64,000 nt of DNA from Chryseosolibacter sp044507775. GTDB lineage: Bacteria; Bacteroidota; Bacteroidia; Cytophagales; Cyclobacteriaceae. The notes under the pieces were generated by a model. The model had not been told where the DNA came from. It saw nothing but the letters and a program-made list of their open reading frames with translations, and made no database searches. Below are positions 18,751-27,310 of this stretch, in pieces; the first letter of the stretch is position 1, and each line of letters opens with the position of its first letter. Made by a program: the position numbers and the translations under genes. The stretch spans positions 1-64,000 of the forward strand of contig JBIQIY010000018.1 of the NCBI GenBank assembly GCA_044507775.1, in the 5' to 3' direction.

Positions 18751-20037
18751 ATGATATCCTCTTATCAGGAAGCGCTGAAGTTTTTATACGACAACCTGCC
18801 TATGTTCCAGCGGGTGGGTGCCGCGGCTATTAAAAGGGATCTCTCGAATACGCTGAAGCTTTGCAGTCTGCTGGGCAATCCGGAACGCGCATTCAAATCC
18901 ATTCATGTCGCAGGAACGAACGGGAAAGGCAGTACCTGTCACATGCTGGCATCCGTGATTCAGGTTTCGGGATATAAGACCGGCCTGTACACTTCTCCTC
19001 ACCTGAAAGAATTCACCGAACGCATAAAGATTAACGGCGTTGAAGTGTCGCGGGAATACGTTGTCGATTTTGTGAACCGGATTCGCGCGGCTATCGATGA
19101 GATCCGCCCGTCATTTTTTGAGATCACGGTCGCCATGGCCTTTGACTATTTCGCGCAAGAGAATATTGATGTAGCTGTTGTCGAAGTCGGAATGGGGGGA
19201 AGGCTCGACTCTACCAATGTAATCACTCCGATCGTATCGGTCATCACCAATATCAGCTACGACCACAAAGACCTTCTCGGAGATACGCTGCCTCAGATCG
19301 CCGGTGAGAAGGCAGGGATTATTAAAAACCGGATACCCGTCGTTGTGAGTGAGCGCCAGCCGGAAGTCGAATCTGTATTCGAGGAGAAGGCCGCCCGCGA
19401 GCAAGCGCAGATTTTTTTTGCATCCGACGAATATTCCGTTCAGACGCGCGCTGCATCAGGAAACATTGATATATCGCGACATGGGGATGTCGTACTGCGC
19501 GATGTTGCCTTTCCACTGCACGGATCGTATCAGCAGCACAATGTACCCGCGGTGATGAAGACGATCGATGTGCTTCACGCCCATTTTGATATTGACACAG
19601 GGCATGTAAGGCGCGGGCTGGAGGAGGTCATTGTGAACACCGGGTTAAAGGGACGCTGGCAGCAGTTGTACACCAAGCCTACCGTTGTGTGTGATACAGG
19701 ACACAACGAAGGCGGTATCCGCGAAATAGTGCGGCAGATTTCCCGGCAGTCGTTCGACCGGCTTCATATCGTGCTGGGAATGGTGAAAGATAAGGACCTG
19801 ACGGAGGTACTTGCCCTGCTACCGGCGGATGCAGACTATTACTTTTGCCAGGCGCCGATACCGCGCGCCATCGACGCCGGGAAGTTGCAGGAGCTCGCTG
19901 CGAATTTTGGTCTCCGGGGTGAAGTGGTCCGCGATGTCAATGATGCGAAGCGAAGTGCTATGTCTAAGGCGGGCCCAAACGATTTTATTTTTATTGGCGG
20001 GAGCACGTATGTTGTGGCTGAACTCGATGAACTATAA
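18751..20037 (+). CDS. folC: Folylpolyglutamate synthase / dihydrofolate synthase
   Basis: 428 residues, the normal length for FolC. The ATP-binding loop HVAGTNGKGSTCHML lies at about 52-66, followed by TSPHLKEFTERIKING, the family's second signature, and by VVEVGMGGRLDSTNV and YDHKDLLGDTL. It adds glutamate to dihydropteroate and/or to folates in the cytoplasm. It closes the envelope cluster, an arrangement I recall from other Bacteroidota. Confidence 0.95.
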   Translation: MISSYQEALKFLYDNLPMFQRVGAAAIKRDLSNTLKLCSLLGNPERAFKSIHVAGTNGKGSTCHMLASVIQVSGYKTGLYTSPHLKEFTERIKINGVEVSREYVVDFVNRIRAAIDEIRPSFFEITVAMAFDYFAQENIDVAVVEVGMGGRLDSTNVITPIVSVITNISYDHKDLLGDTLPQIAGEKAGIIKNRIPVVVSERQPEVESVFEEKAAREQAQIFFASDEYSVQTRAASGNIDISRHGDVVLRDVAFPLHGSYQQHNVPAVMKTIDVLHAHFDIDTGHVRRGLEEVIVNTGLKGRWQQLYTKPTVVCDTGHNEGGIREIVRQISRQSFDRLHIVLGMVKDKDLTEVLALLPADADYYFCQAPIPRAIDAGKLQELAANFGLRGEVVRDVNDAKRSAMSKAGPNDFIFIGGSTYVVAELDEL

Positions 20038-20046
20038 TTTACACAC

Positions 20047-20703
20047 GTGAAAAGAAAGCAGGAGCGTTTTCGCGCTATTGAAGAGTACCGTAACGTTGTT
20101 GAACCTTCCAAACCGCTCTATGAAAACATCAAAGGCAAATGGCGCAGCGAATATTTCAAAAATGAAAATCCGATCACCCTGGAGCTCGCTTGTGGGAGAG
20201 GCGAGTACACCATCGGACTCGCCCGTTTGTTTCCGGAAAGAAACTACATCGGCGTTGACATCAAAGGCGAGCGCATCTGGAAGGGCAGCACCCTTGCCCT
20301 GCAAGAGCAACTGACGAATGCATGCTTTCTGCGGACACAGATACTCACGATCGAAAATTTTTTTGAACCCCGGGAGGTGGATGAGATCTGGCTGACGTTT
20401 CCCGATCCGCGCCCGCGAAAGCGCGATGTCAAACGGCGGCTAACCAGTCCCAGGTTTATGGCGATGTATAAAACTCTTTTGAAGAAAGGCGGTTACCTTC
20501 GGTTGAAGACCGATAATACATCGCTGTACGAATATACGTGCGAGCAAATCCGGGAGCGAAGCGACGTTGATGATTTTGCTTTCACGGATGCGGTCTATAA
20601 TTCGCCGCTTGAAAACGAGTGTTTTGGGATTAAAACACGATATGAGCAAGAGTTTACAGAAAAAGGTGAAAAAATTAAATATTTGCGATTTAGATTTGTC
20701 TGA
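20047..20703 (+). CDS. trmB: tRNA (guanine(46)-N7)-methyltransferase
   Basis: 218 residues starting at GTG 20047. The SAM-binding motif LELACGRGEYT is at about 45-55, followed by NYIGVDIKGERIW and the TrmB signature WLTFPDPRPRKR, then LKTDN. It makes m7G46 in the variable loop of tRNA. The start is 9 bp after the folC stop. Confidence 0.95.
   Translation: MKRKQERFRAIEEYRNVVEPSKPLYENIKGKWRSEYFKNENPITLELACGRGEYTIGLARLFPERNYIGVDIKGERIWKGSTLALQEQLTNACFLRTQILTIENFFEPREVDEIWLTFPDPRPRKRDVKRRLTSPRFMAMYKTLLKKGGYLRLKTDNTSLYEYTCEQIRERSDVDDFAFTDAVYNSPLENECFGIKTRYEQEFTEKGEKIKYLRFRFV
20691..20698 (+). promoter_or_regulatory. Possible -7 element for the TPR gene at 20725
   Basis: TAGATTTG matches TAnnTTTG exactly and lies 26 bp before the ATG, inside the last codons of trmB. 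No -33 TTTG is found at the right spacing. Confidence 0.25.
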
Positions 20704-20724
20704 TAACTCAAAACCCCACCTGTT

Positions 20725-21228
20725 ATGGATGAAGTAAATTTCGATCTCGAGGAGAAGTTCCTGAAAGCCGATGCGCTGATCGGTGAAAACCGGCTAAGTG
20801 AAGCAGCAAAATTACTGGAAAACATACTGTCGGATGCTCCCGATTTCGGAAAAGCCCACAACCATATGGGTTGGTTATTTGAAACAAAGTTTAAAAACTT
20901 ACATCGGGCTGAAGAGCACTACCGCCTGGCATTGAAGTTCAGCCCCGAATACACTGCTGCTTATTACAATTACGCTTACCTGCTGTCATCTCTCCGCAAA
21001 TTCGACGAGCTCGAGAAACTTCTTAAAGAGTGTATTAACGTTCCCGGAATCAGCTATGCGACAATCTACAACGAGTATGCTCTTATGCGCGAAATGCAGG
21101 GCGAGATTGACGACGCGATCCATCACTTCAAGCTGCACATTAAGAACTCGTTTGACCTGAAGAGCATTGAGACTGCTTCCGAAGCCATCAAGCGTTGTGA
21201 AAGGAAGAAGCAGTTGCTGGAAAGGTAA
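20725..21228 (+). CDS. Small cytoplasmic TPR protein
   Basis: 167 residues without a signal peptide. Three to four tetratricopeptide repeats cover most of it (AHNHMGWLFETKFKNLHRAEEHYRLALKFSPE-type units, starting near residue 15). It is probably a protein-interaction scaffold, but no partner is evident. It converges with the TrpF-like gene, with only 12 bp between the two stops. Confidence 0.85.
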   Translation: MDEVNFDLEEKFLKADALIGENRLSEAAKLLENILSDAPDFGKAHNHMGWLFETKFKNLHRAEEHYRLALKFSPEYTAAYYNYAYLLSSLRKFDELEKLLKECINVPGISYATIYNEYALMREMQGEIDDAIHHFKLHIKNSFDLKSIETASEAIKRCERKKQLLER

Positions 21229-21240
21229 TGTATTGAAGCC

Positions 21241-21819
21241 TTAGCCCTCTTCCTCCAGGGCTTCGAGTATCGTCCCCAGTTCATCGTAGTTTGTGATTCC
21301 GGGCCGGGTTTGGCGCGGACCTTCCAGCACATATCCCTGGAAGCATGGTTCATCCTGTTTTTCAGTGAGCTTTTCAAGAGAGCGGATGTTCAGCAACACC
21401 GGAAATGCGACGTCACCCAGGTCATCACACGTCACGTCTTCATCCACCAGCAGGTAGACGATGTTGTCTTCCGCCGTGATGGATTTTGCCTGCTCTGCCG
21501 ATGCCACCTGAACGATGCAGGGAAGGGTGAGTTCATCGCGAAATTGCTCATATTCATTCCAGTTGAGTTCGAAGTAGTCGGGCGCGTACGTCCTTATCAC
21601 TTCGCCGATCTGTTCAGCGCTTGATATCCCATAAATTTCCGCAGCAATCCGGGGGCCTGCGATCCATCCGCGGATGTCCTGAAAAACCGCGGGCGAAACA
21701 TAATACTCGTCTTCTGGCAGTACCCGGAAGCCCAGCACGTCAACGCCCATTCCGGAGCAGTACCGGGCATCGCTTAGGTTCGAGAGGTGGCTGACTTTTA
21801 CTACGGATCTTAGAGACAT
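21241..21819 (-). CDS. Phosphoribosylanthranilate isomerase (TrpF)-like protein, probably not catalytic
   Basis: 192 residues. The N-terminus VKVSHLSNLSDARYCSGMGVDVLGF aligns with the TrpF start (usually K-I-C-G-x-T near residue 7, then a DA...GAD-GF pattern). The catalytic Cys is Ser here and the following Gly is His. The terminal phosphate loop GGTG, typical of TrpF, is absent; the region reads LEGPRQTRPGITNYDEL instead. The TIM-barrel pattern of strand-helix repeats remains. No other trp genes are nearby. I infer a divergent TrpF relative with another or no catalytic role. Confidence 0.75.
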   Translation of the reverse strand: MSLRSVVKVSHLSNLSDARYCSGMGVDVLGFRVLPEDEYYVSPAVFQDIRGWIAGPRIAAEIYGISSAEQIGEVIRTYAPDYFELNWNEYEQFRDELTLPCIVQVASAEQAKSITAEDNIVYLLVDEDVTCDDLGDVAFPVLLNIRSLEKLTEKQDEPCFQGYVLEGPRQTRPGITNYDELGTILEALEEEG

Positions 21820-21834
21820 GTTCGGAAAGAAAAA

Positions 21835-21842
21835 TAACTTTG
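21835..21842 (+). promoter_or_regulatory. Candidate -7 element for the lipoprotein-subtilase pair
   Basis: TAACTTTG matches TAnnTTTG exactly, 51 bp before the chosen TTG start at 21894. An alternative TTG start at 21840 would lie inside this element, which argues against it. No -33 TTTG is seen at 19 bp. Confidence 0.35.
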
Positions 21843-21893
21843 TATTTGTTACGTTTGGATTCAGCTGCGGATTTACTGAAAAGCCCTGAAACG

Positions 21894-22586
21894 TTGAAAT
21901 ATTTGACTGGATTTTTGGTGTTTCTCACTCTGCTGACGGGATGCGATGGTGAAAAGATCATTCCCCCGGACCGCGAAGGTGCCTATTTTCCACTTCAAAA
22001 GGGTATCTTTCATGTATATGCGGTTCACGAAGTTATCCATCGCCCCGGTGAGGACCCTGAAGAACGGGACTACGAGATCAGGAGTGAAATTACTGACTCA
22101 ATACCCTCGGCGCTGGCACCGGACCAGTATGCATACGTTATCCACAGGACGATACGGGAAAGTGATGCATATGCATGGGAGCCGCTGGACACCTGGTCAG
22201 TGAGGAAGGATGACCGCGAGATCGTCGTAGCCGAAGGGAATGTGGCCTTTGTGAAGATCCGGTTTCCTTTGACGAATGATAACGTGTGGGATGGTAATGC
22301 TTTTAATACACTCGGGAAAGATGAATACACGTATCGCGATATTCACAAGCGCGCAGAGGTCGATGGAATGAGCTTTGAAAAGACGATTACCGTCGAGGAA
22401 GAAGCGAACGACGACCGGATTGTTTTTCGCGACGAACGCAAGGAAGTATACGCTCAGGATGTTGGCCTGGTTTTCCGTGAATTGATTCAGTTGCACTACT
22501 GTACGGCGAACGATTGTCTGGGGCAACAAAAGATAGATTATGGAATCGAGCAGCAAATTGTAATCAGGGAATATGGCAGGCGCTAG
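21894..22586 (+). CDS. Lipoprotein of unknown function
   Basis: I place the start at TTG 21894 because it yields a textbook lipoprotein signal (MKYLTGFLVFLTLLTGC, lipobox LLTGC at residues 14-18). An in-frame TTG at 21840 would put 18 odd residues ahead of it. The mature part of about 210 residues is acidic and beta-rich, with no family I recognise. Its last 14 bp overlap the start of the subtilase gene, so the two are co-translated. It may help fold, secrete or inhibit the protease (inference). Confidence 0.8.
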   Translation: MKYLTGFLVFLTLLTGCDGEKIIPPDREGAYFPLQKGIFHVYAVHEVIHRPGEDPEERDYEIRSEITDSIPSALAPDQYAYVIHRTIRESDAYAWEPLDTWSVRKDDREIVVAEGNVAFVKIRFPLTNDNVWDGNAFNTLGKDEYTYRDIHKRAEVDGMSFEKTITVEEEANDDRIVFRDERKEVYAQDVGLVFRELIQLHYCTANDCLGQQKIDYGIEQQIVIREYGRR

Positions 22587-24204
22587 AATATTTCGGGTTG
22601 TTGTGTTGCTGGTGCTGACTTCTGCCGGCGGAATGGCGCAGGAAAACCGCTATATGGTTTTTTTTAAAGACAAACAGGGCGTTTCGCAGACGATTGAAGA
22701 ACCTATCAAATTTCTATCGGAAAAGGCAATCCAGCGGAGACTGGAACAGAACATCGACATCACTGATCAGGACCTTCCGGTACCGCAGACCTACGTCAAG
22801 GGCGTGCGCGATGCGGGTGCTACTCCCTATTTTACAACGCGGTGGCTAAATGGCGTTCTCGTCAGTTGCGAGCCATCCGTTTTGCCCGCCGTTCAAGCGC
22901 TGAGTTATGTAGAGCGCGTGGAGTATGTGGCGCCACCGGCGCGTGAAACTTCCGGCGGACGAAGTTCCGGCACCCTGCGCAGGAAAAACAACAACATCGG
23001 CGTGGAGACTGAAACCCAGTTGAAGATGATCGGCCTCGACCGCATGCACCAGGAAGACATCAAGGGTCGAGGTATTACTATTGCCATACTCGACAGCGGG
23101 TTTCCGGGAGTGAATGACGGCCCTGCGTTCAGCCATATCATCGACGACGGAAGATTTATGGAAGAAGTTTCTTATGACTTTGCTCATAACAGTCCGGACG
23201 TCTTTAATTATGACGACCACGGCACAGAAGTTTTGTCCGTCATCGCAGGACAAATCCCGGATGCGTTTACAGGTGGCGCGTATGAGGCGACCTTTCAGCT
23301 GTTCGTCACGGAGGACGTGCCGACCGAATACCGGATCGAAGAGTATAACTGGTTGTTTGCCGCGGAGCGCGCTGACAGTGCGGGAGCCGACATCATTCAT
23401 TCGTCCCTGGGCTACTACGATTTCGATGACGCGAACATGAATTACAGTCTGGAGCAGATGGATGGTAGGTCAGCGGTGTCTACACGTGCGGCACAATGGG
23501 CTGCAGACAGGGGCATCGTTGTCGTTGTCAGTGCCGGCAACGAAGGCAACATTCCTTCCTGGCGTATCGTAACTGCGCCGGCGGATGCCGTTGACGTGAT
23601 TGCTGTCGGAGGCGTGAATAACGCTCAGCAAAAAACCGGCTCGAGCTCGATCGGGCCAACGGCGGACAACCGCATTAAACCGGACCTCGTTGCGCTCGGC
23701 ATGAGTGTGCGGGTGATCCGGGCAACGGGACAGATATCAGCCGTGTCAGGTACCTCCCTTTCAGCTCCGTTGGTCACCAGTCTCGTCGCAGGCGTGATGG
23801 AGTATTATCCTGAGCTCGGCAGCAAAGAGGTTGTGGCGTTGCTGAAGCAGACGGCATCACAAGCGGCGTCTCCCGACAATCTGCTCGGCTATGGCGTTCC
23901 TAATTTTCAGGCTGTTGTTAATTACCGGGAACAGCGCGTCCAGACCACTCCGTTTGAAGTCTATCCGAATCCACTGAAAGGACACGACACGCTTACCATC
24001 AGCCCGCAGGATCCCGAAAAGTTCCAGGCGTGCGACTTCGAGGTGGTGTCGTCGCAAGGGCAGGTGCTCGCCCGTCAGACGGTGCATTTCAACTGGTTAA
24101 ACCGCACATACAAAGCGAATATGGTTCCTTTCCCTCCGGGAACGTACTACATCCGGGTGATGTCGGAAAAAAGACGCTACACGTTTAAGGTAGTAAAGTT
24201 GTGA
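22573..24204 (+). CDS. Secreted S8 (subtilisin-like) serine protease with T9SS sorting domain
   Basis: 543 residues. A signal peptide (to about AQE, residue 23) and an inhibitor-like propeptide precede the peptidase domain. The triad is visible: Asp174 in ITIAILDSGFPG, His216 in DDHGTEVLSVIAG, Ser395 in SGTSLSAP; the oxyanion Asn323 is in VSAGNEGN. The C-terminal ~80 residues begin FEVYPNP and end in KVVKL, a type A T9SS domain, so the enzyme should cross the outer membrane through T9SS. It overlaps the lipoprotein gene by 14 bp. All catalytic residues are present. Confidence 0.95.
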   Translation: MAGARIFRVVVLLVLTSAGGMAQENRYMVFFKDKQGVSQTIEEPIKFLSEKAIQRRLEQNIDITDQDLPVPQTYVKGVRDAGATPYFTTRWLNGVLVSCEPSVLPAVQALSYVERVEYVAPPARETSGGRSSGTLRRKNNNIGVETETQLKMIGLDRMHQEDIKGRGITIAILDSGFPGVNDGPAFSHIIDDGRFMEEVSYDFAHNSPDVFNYDDHGTEVLSVIAGQIPDAFTGGAYEATFQLFVTEDVPTEYRIEEYNWLFAAERADSAGADIIHSSLGYYDFDDANMNYSLEQMDGRSAVSTRAAQWAADRGIVVVVSAGNEGNIPSWRIVTAPADAVDVIAVGGVNNAQQKTGSSSIGPTADNRIKPDLVALGMSVRVIRATGQISAVSGTSLSAPLVTSLVAGVMEYYPELGSKEVVALLKQTASQAASPDNLLGYGVPNFQAVVNYREQRVQTTPFEVYPNPLKGHDTLTISPQDPEKFQACDFEVVSSQGQVLARQTVHFNWLNRTYKANMVPFPPGTYYIRVMSEKRRYTFKVVKL

Positions 24205-24228
24205 TCACCCAATAGTTCGTTATTTTTG
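24199..24228 (+). promoter_or_regulatory. Bacteroidota-type promoter for rpe
   Basis: TTG (24199-24201), 19 bp spacer, then TATTTTTG (24221-24228). It overlaps the subtilase stop codon and lies 21 bp upstream of the rpe ATG. It also overlaps an upstream in-frame TTG (24226), which therefore cannot be the start codon. Confidence 0.65.
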
Positions 24229-24249
24229 CTGGCGAACATCAGGTACCTC

Positions 24250-24906
24250 ATGTCTAAAGCTCCCATCATTGCTCCTTCCGTTCTTGCTTCCGACTTTGCA
24301 AACCTCCGGGGGGAAGTGACGATGATCAACGAAAGCGCCGCCGACTGGATACACGTCGATATCATGGACGGCGTTTTTGTCCCGAATCTTTCAATGGGAT
24401 TTCCCGTCGTCGAGGCTATAAAACGACATGCGACCAAGCCGCTGGATGTTCATCTCATGATCATACAACCCGAGCGCTACGTGGAGATGTTTCAGAAAGC
24501 AGGTGCGACCAACATCTCCGTCCATGTTGAAGCATGCCCGCATTTACACCGGAACGTCGAGCAGATCAAGGACCTGGGATGCAAGGCGGGCGTCGCTATC
24601 AATCCGCATACGCCGATTGTCGACCTCGAGAATATCATACAGGACATCGATCTCGTTTGCCTGATGTCGGTCAACCCGGGTTTTGGAGGCCAGAAATTTA
24701 TCGAGCACACCTATGCAAAAACGCGGGCGCTGAAGACACTCATCCGCGAAAGCGGTTCAAAAGCGCTGATCGAAATAGATGGCGGGGTTAATCACTCGAA
24801 TGCGCGCGCTCTTCTCGACGCGGGGGCAGACGTCCTCGTGGCCGGAAACTTCGTATTTACAGCGTCGGATCCGAAGAAAGTAATCGCGGACCTGAAGGGA
24901 TTGTAA
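24250..24906 (+). CDS. rpe: Ribulose-phosphate 3-epimerase
   Basis: 218 residues from ATG 24250. Family motifs are in order: APSVLASDF (about 8-16), WIHVDIMDGVFVPN with metal-binding His35 and the catalytic Asp37, DVHLMI with the second metal His, LMSVNPGFGGQKF, and EIDGGVN with the second catalytic Asp. It interconverts ribulose 5-phosphate and xylulose 5-phosphate in the pentose phosphate pathway. A start at TTG 24226 is rejected because it lies in the promoter. Confidence 0.96.
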   Translation: MSKAPIIAPSVLASDFANLRGEVTMINESAADWIHVDIMDGVFVPNLSMGFPVVEAIKRHATKPLDVHLMIIQPERYVEMFQKAGATNISVHVEACPHLHRNVEQIKDLGCKAGVAINPHTPIVDLENIIQDIDLVCLMSVNPGFGGQKFIEHTYAKTRALKTLIRESGSKALIEIDGGVNHSNARALLDAGADVLVAGNFVFTASDPKKVIADLKGL

Positions 24907-24988
24907 CCCGCCAGGCCGTTTTCCCGTCTCTAGAGGCGATCCTGTGGCAAAACCGGCAGGATTTTTGACTTGGAAAGCAAAACCTCGT

Positions 24989-25564
24989 ATGAATAAACTT
25001 ACCCTGATTCTCCTGATTTTGATTGCGGCGGGCTGCCAGACCCGAAGAGTCACCCGCGTCGATCCCGCGACTCAAATTGACCTCAGCGGTCGCTGGAACG
25101 ACTCGGATTCGCGCAAGGTCGCCGACCAAATGATCTATGATCTTTTTGACTCCGATTTGTTCAAGGAGTATGCAAAGGCTAAGAACGCCAAGCCAGTTAT
25201 CGTCGTAGGCACCATCCGCAACAAGACCTCCGAACACATCGATGCAGACAACTTTGTAAAGAAGTTTGAAGTCGTGATTCACAACTCCGGGGTAGCCGAG
25301 CTGGTGGAGTCGAGTGAATTCCGCGATCAGCTTCGTGTTGAGCGTCTCGAGCAGCAGGAGTTTGCCGACCCGGCAACGGTGAAGCGGATGGGCGCAGAAA
25401 CCGGCGCCGACCTGATGCTTTTTGGAGAGATCACATCCGAAACCGACGTCTATAACAACCGCCGGGTGGTGAACTACATCACGACGCTTTTTCTCACTGA
25501 CGTCGAAACCAACAAACGCGTGTGGTACGGCCAGAATGAGATCAAGAAATACGTGAAGAATTAA
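24989..25564 (+). CDS. LpoB/COG3417-like lipoprotein (penicillin-binding protein activator)
   Basis: 191 residues from ATG 24989, giving a lipobox LIAAGC (Cys17). An ATG-less upstream extension exists but breaks the signal. The mature domain shows SGRWNDSDSR, VIVVGTIRNKTSEHID and GADLMLFGEI, as in LpoB/FlgO-like proteins. E. coli LpoB activates PBP1B from the outer membrane; here the target would be a class A penicillin-binding protein such as the one at 54879 (inference). It is followed 52 bp later by a COG3014-like lipoprotein, an arrangement seen in many Gram-negatives. Confidence 0.85.
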   Translation: MNKLTLILLILIAAGCQTRRVTRVDPATQIDLSGRWNDSDSRKVADQMIYDLFDSDLFKEYAKAKNAKPVIVVGTIRNKTSEHIDADNFVKKFEVVIHNSGVAELVESSEFRDQLRVERLEQQEFADPATVKRMGAETGADLMLFGEITSETDVYNNRRVVNYITTLFLTDVETNKRVWYGQNEIKKYVKN

Positions 25565-25616
25565 GCGGTGACTTTGAAGGTGAACGACATCGCCGTTCAC
25601 CTCGCCGGAAAAAGAA

Positions 25617-27035
25617 ATGCATCGTGACAAAACGATATACCTGATCGTGTTTGTGGTCCTCGGAGTGCTGACGACGTCTTGCGCTACCTATTACCAAAAG
25701 CACTACGATTTCAACTCTGAATTCGAAAAAGGCGATCTGCCCGGGGCCCTGGAGGTCTTGCAGAAGAAAGAATCGCTGGCCAACAGCAAAACGAAGTTCC
25801 TCTATTTCGTAAACAACGGGCTTCTGCTTTCCATACTCGGAAAGTACGAAGCCAGTAATGACTATTTTGAGAGGGCCTTTCTCTTCGGGGAGGATTATCG
25901 CATCAACTATTTTCACGAGGCGGCCGGCTATCTGACCAATCCAAACATGAGCGTGTATCGCGGCGAAGATCACGAGCACCTGATGCTGTTGTACTTCAAG
26001 GCGATCAACTATCTCAAAATGCAAAAGCCGGAGGAAGCGCTTGTGGAATGCAGGCGACTGAACATCCGGTTGAACCAGCTCAGCGATAAATATCAATCCG
26101 CGAGAAAGTACCAGCGCGATGCCTTCATTCACAACCTGATGGGCATCATTTATCAGTCGACGGGCGACTACAACAACGCGTTTATCGCGTACCGGAACGC
26201 ACTTGAGATCTATGAGGATGATTATGGCAAACTGTTCGCGCTATCTGCGCCCCTGCAACTGAAAAAAGACCTTCTGAATACGGCATGGTGGACCGGGTTC
26301 ACGGAAGAGTTTCACGAGTTTCAGGACAGGTTTGGAATGCAGGACTATGTGCCGGAAAAACCGGAGGCGGAACTCGTCTTCTTCTGGCACAATGGACTTT
26401 CGCCCGTAAAGAGTGAGTGGAACATAAACTTTGTGATCGACCACCGCTCCGACAATATGGTCGTGTTCACCAATGACAACCTCGGGATCAATTTTCCATT
26501 TCAGCTGGACGAGAAGAAGGAGCGTTCTGATCTTCAGCGACTGGAGTTTTTCAGGGTCGCATTTCCGCGGTACGCCGAACGGAGTGAATACTACCGCGAG
26601 GCTGTGCTGAACATTGATAGCGTCGCGATTCCTCTTGAGCTGTCAGAGGACATCAGCAAGATTGCTTTTCACTCCTTGCGCGAGCGCATGATGCTGGAGT
26701 TCAGCAAGGGGCTGTTGCGCGCGGCGCTAAAAAAGGCGACGGAGTACAGCATCAAGAAGGAAGACGAAGGGCTGGCTGCGCTCATCGGTGTCGTGAACGC
26801 ACTGACGGAGAAAGCTGACACGCGAAACTGGCAGACACTGCCGCACAGCATATACTATGCACGGGTTCCTTTGAAAGAGGGAGAGAACGATCTCCGGTTT
26901 TCGATTGCCGCCGGCGCCGATGTCGCCGACTATGATTTTTCCTACCATGCTTCCCGCGGACAAACACTTTTTCACACATTTTCGTCGTTAGAGACAGGAG
27001 CGGACGCCCCGAACGGCCCGTACCAGCAATGGTAA
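25617..27035 (+). CDS. COG3014-like TPR lipoprotein
   Basis: 472 residues. Signal with lipobox ending TTSC (Cys22). TPR-like helices (about 40-215; AVECRRLNIRLNQL- and AFIAYRNALEIYEDDYG-type) precede a beta-rich C-terminal half. The family is usually encoded next to LpoB-like genes, as here. It is probably periplasmic, attached to the outer membrane. The function is unproven; an envelope or peptidoglycan role is inferred from its neighbour. Confidence 0.8.
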   Translation: MHRDKTIYLIVFVVLGVLTTSCATYYQKHYDFNSEFEKGDLPGALEVLQKKESLANSKTKFLYFVNNGLLLSILGKYEASNDYFERAFLFGEDYRINYFHEAAGYLTNPNMSVYRGEDHEHLMLLYFKAINYLKMQKPEEALVECRRLNIRLNQLSDKYQSARKYQRDAFIHNLMGIIYQSTGDYNNAFIAYRNALEIYEDDYGKLFALSAPLQLKKDLLNTAWWTGFTEEFHEFQDRFGMQDYVPEKPEAELVFFWHNGLSPVKSEWNINFVIDHRSDNMVVFTNDNLGINFPFQLDEKKERSDLQRLEFFRVAFPRYAERSEYYREAVLNIDSVAIPLELSEDISKIAFHSLRERMMLEFSKGLLRAALKKATEYSIKKEDEGLAALIGVVNALTEKADTRNWQTLPHSIYYARVPLKEGENDLRFSIAAGADVADYDFSYHASRGQTLFHTFSSLETGADAPNGPYQQW

Positions 27036-27041
27036 AAAACG

Positions 27042-27109
27042 GATTGACGATCGCGATTGACGATCGAATTCGGGTCAGGGGTATTAGCGATCGAAGATCG
27101 AAGATCACC
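27042..27109. repeat. Short tandem repeats downstream of the COG3014-like gene
   Basis: A 13-bp unit GATTGACGATCGC/A occurs twice in tandem (27042-27067). A heptamer GATCGAA follows twice with a third variant GATCACC (27089-27109). Both are part of a repeat-rich 275-bp gap that also holds a hairpin (27103-27121) and a heptamer array (27167-27243). Confidence 0.6.
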
Positions 27110-27121
27110 CCTTGGGTGATC
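27103..27121. terminator. Perfect 8-bp hairpin, possible terminator
   Basis: GATCACCC, a CTT loop, then GGGTGATC: an exact inverted repeat 67 bp after the COG3014-like stop. There is no T-run after it, so it would be a weak intrinsic terminator or an RNA-stability element. Confidence 0.35.
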
Positions 27122-27166
27122 GGGCGTTAACGACCACGATCGGAGTAGACGGTGACTCAAGACTAG

Positions 27167-27243
27167 CGACTGACGATTGACGTCTCACGTCTCACGTCTC
27201 ACGTCTCACGATTCACGATTCACGTCTCACGATTGACGTTTCG
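27167..27243. repeat. Degenerate 7-bp tandem array (CGTCTCA type)
   Basis: Eleven consecutive heptamers keep exact 7-bp register. The units are CGACTGA, CGATTGA, CGTCTCA four times, CGATTCA twice, CGTCTCA, CGATTGA and CGTTTCG; all but the last fit CG-W/A-Y-T-S-A. It lies just upstream of the promoter region of the barrel gene at 27311. The same unit recurs at 51494-51601 in both orientations. Confidence 0.85.
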
Positions 27244-27270
27244 TTATTTCGCCCCAATACCCTAACTTTA
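27240..27270 (+). promoter_or_regulatory. Weak candidate promoter of the barrel gene at 27311
   Basis: TTCG (27240-27243), a 19-bp spacer, then TAACTTTA (27263-27270): one mismatch in each element relative to TTTG-N19-TAnnTTTG. It lies 40 bp before the proposed CTG start and overlaps the end of the heptamer array. Confidence 0.3.
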
Positions 27271-27310
27271 TCCCTTGCTGTATGGTTGCTAAAGCCCAAA
27301 ACCTACTGAT

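Noticed and set aside
24857..25630. 257-codon minus-strand open frame
   Set aside because: Antisense to the LpoB-like lipoprotein gene; no recognisable domain.
27167..27243. CRISPR array
   Set aside because: Units are 7 bp without spacers; no cas genes in the window.
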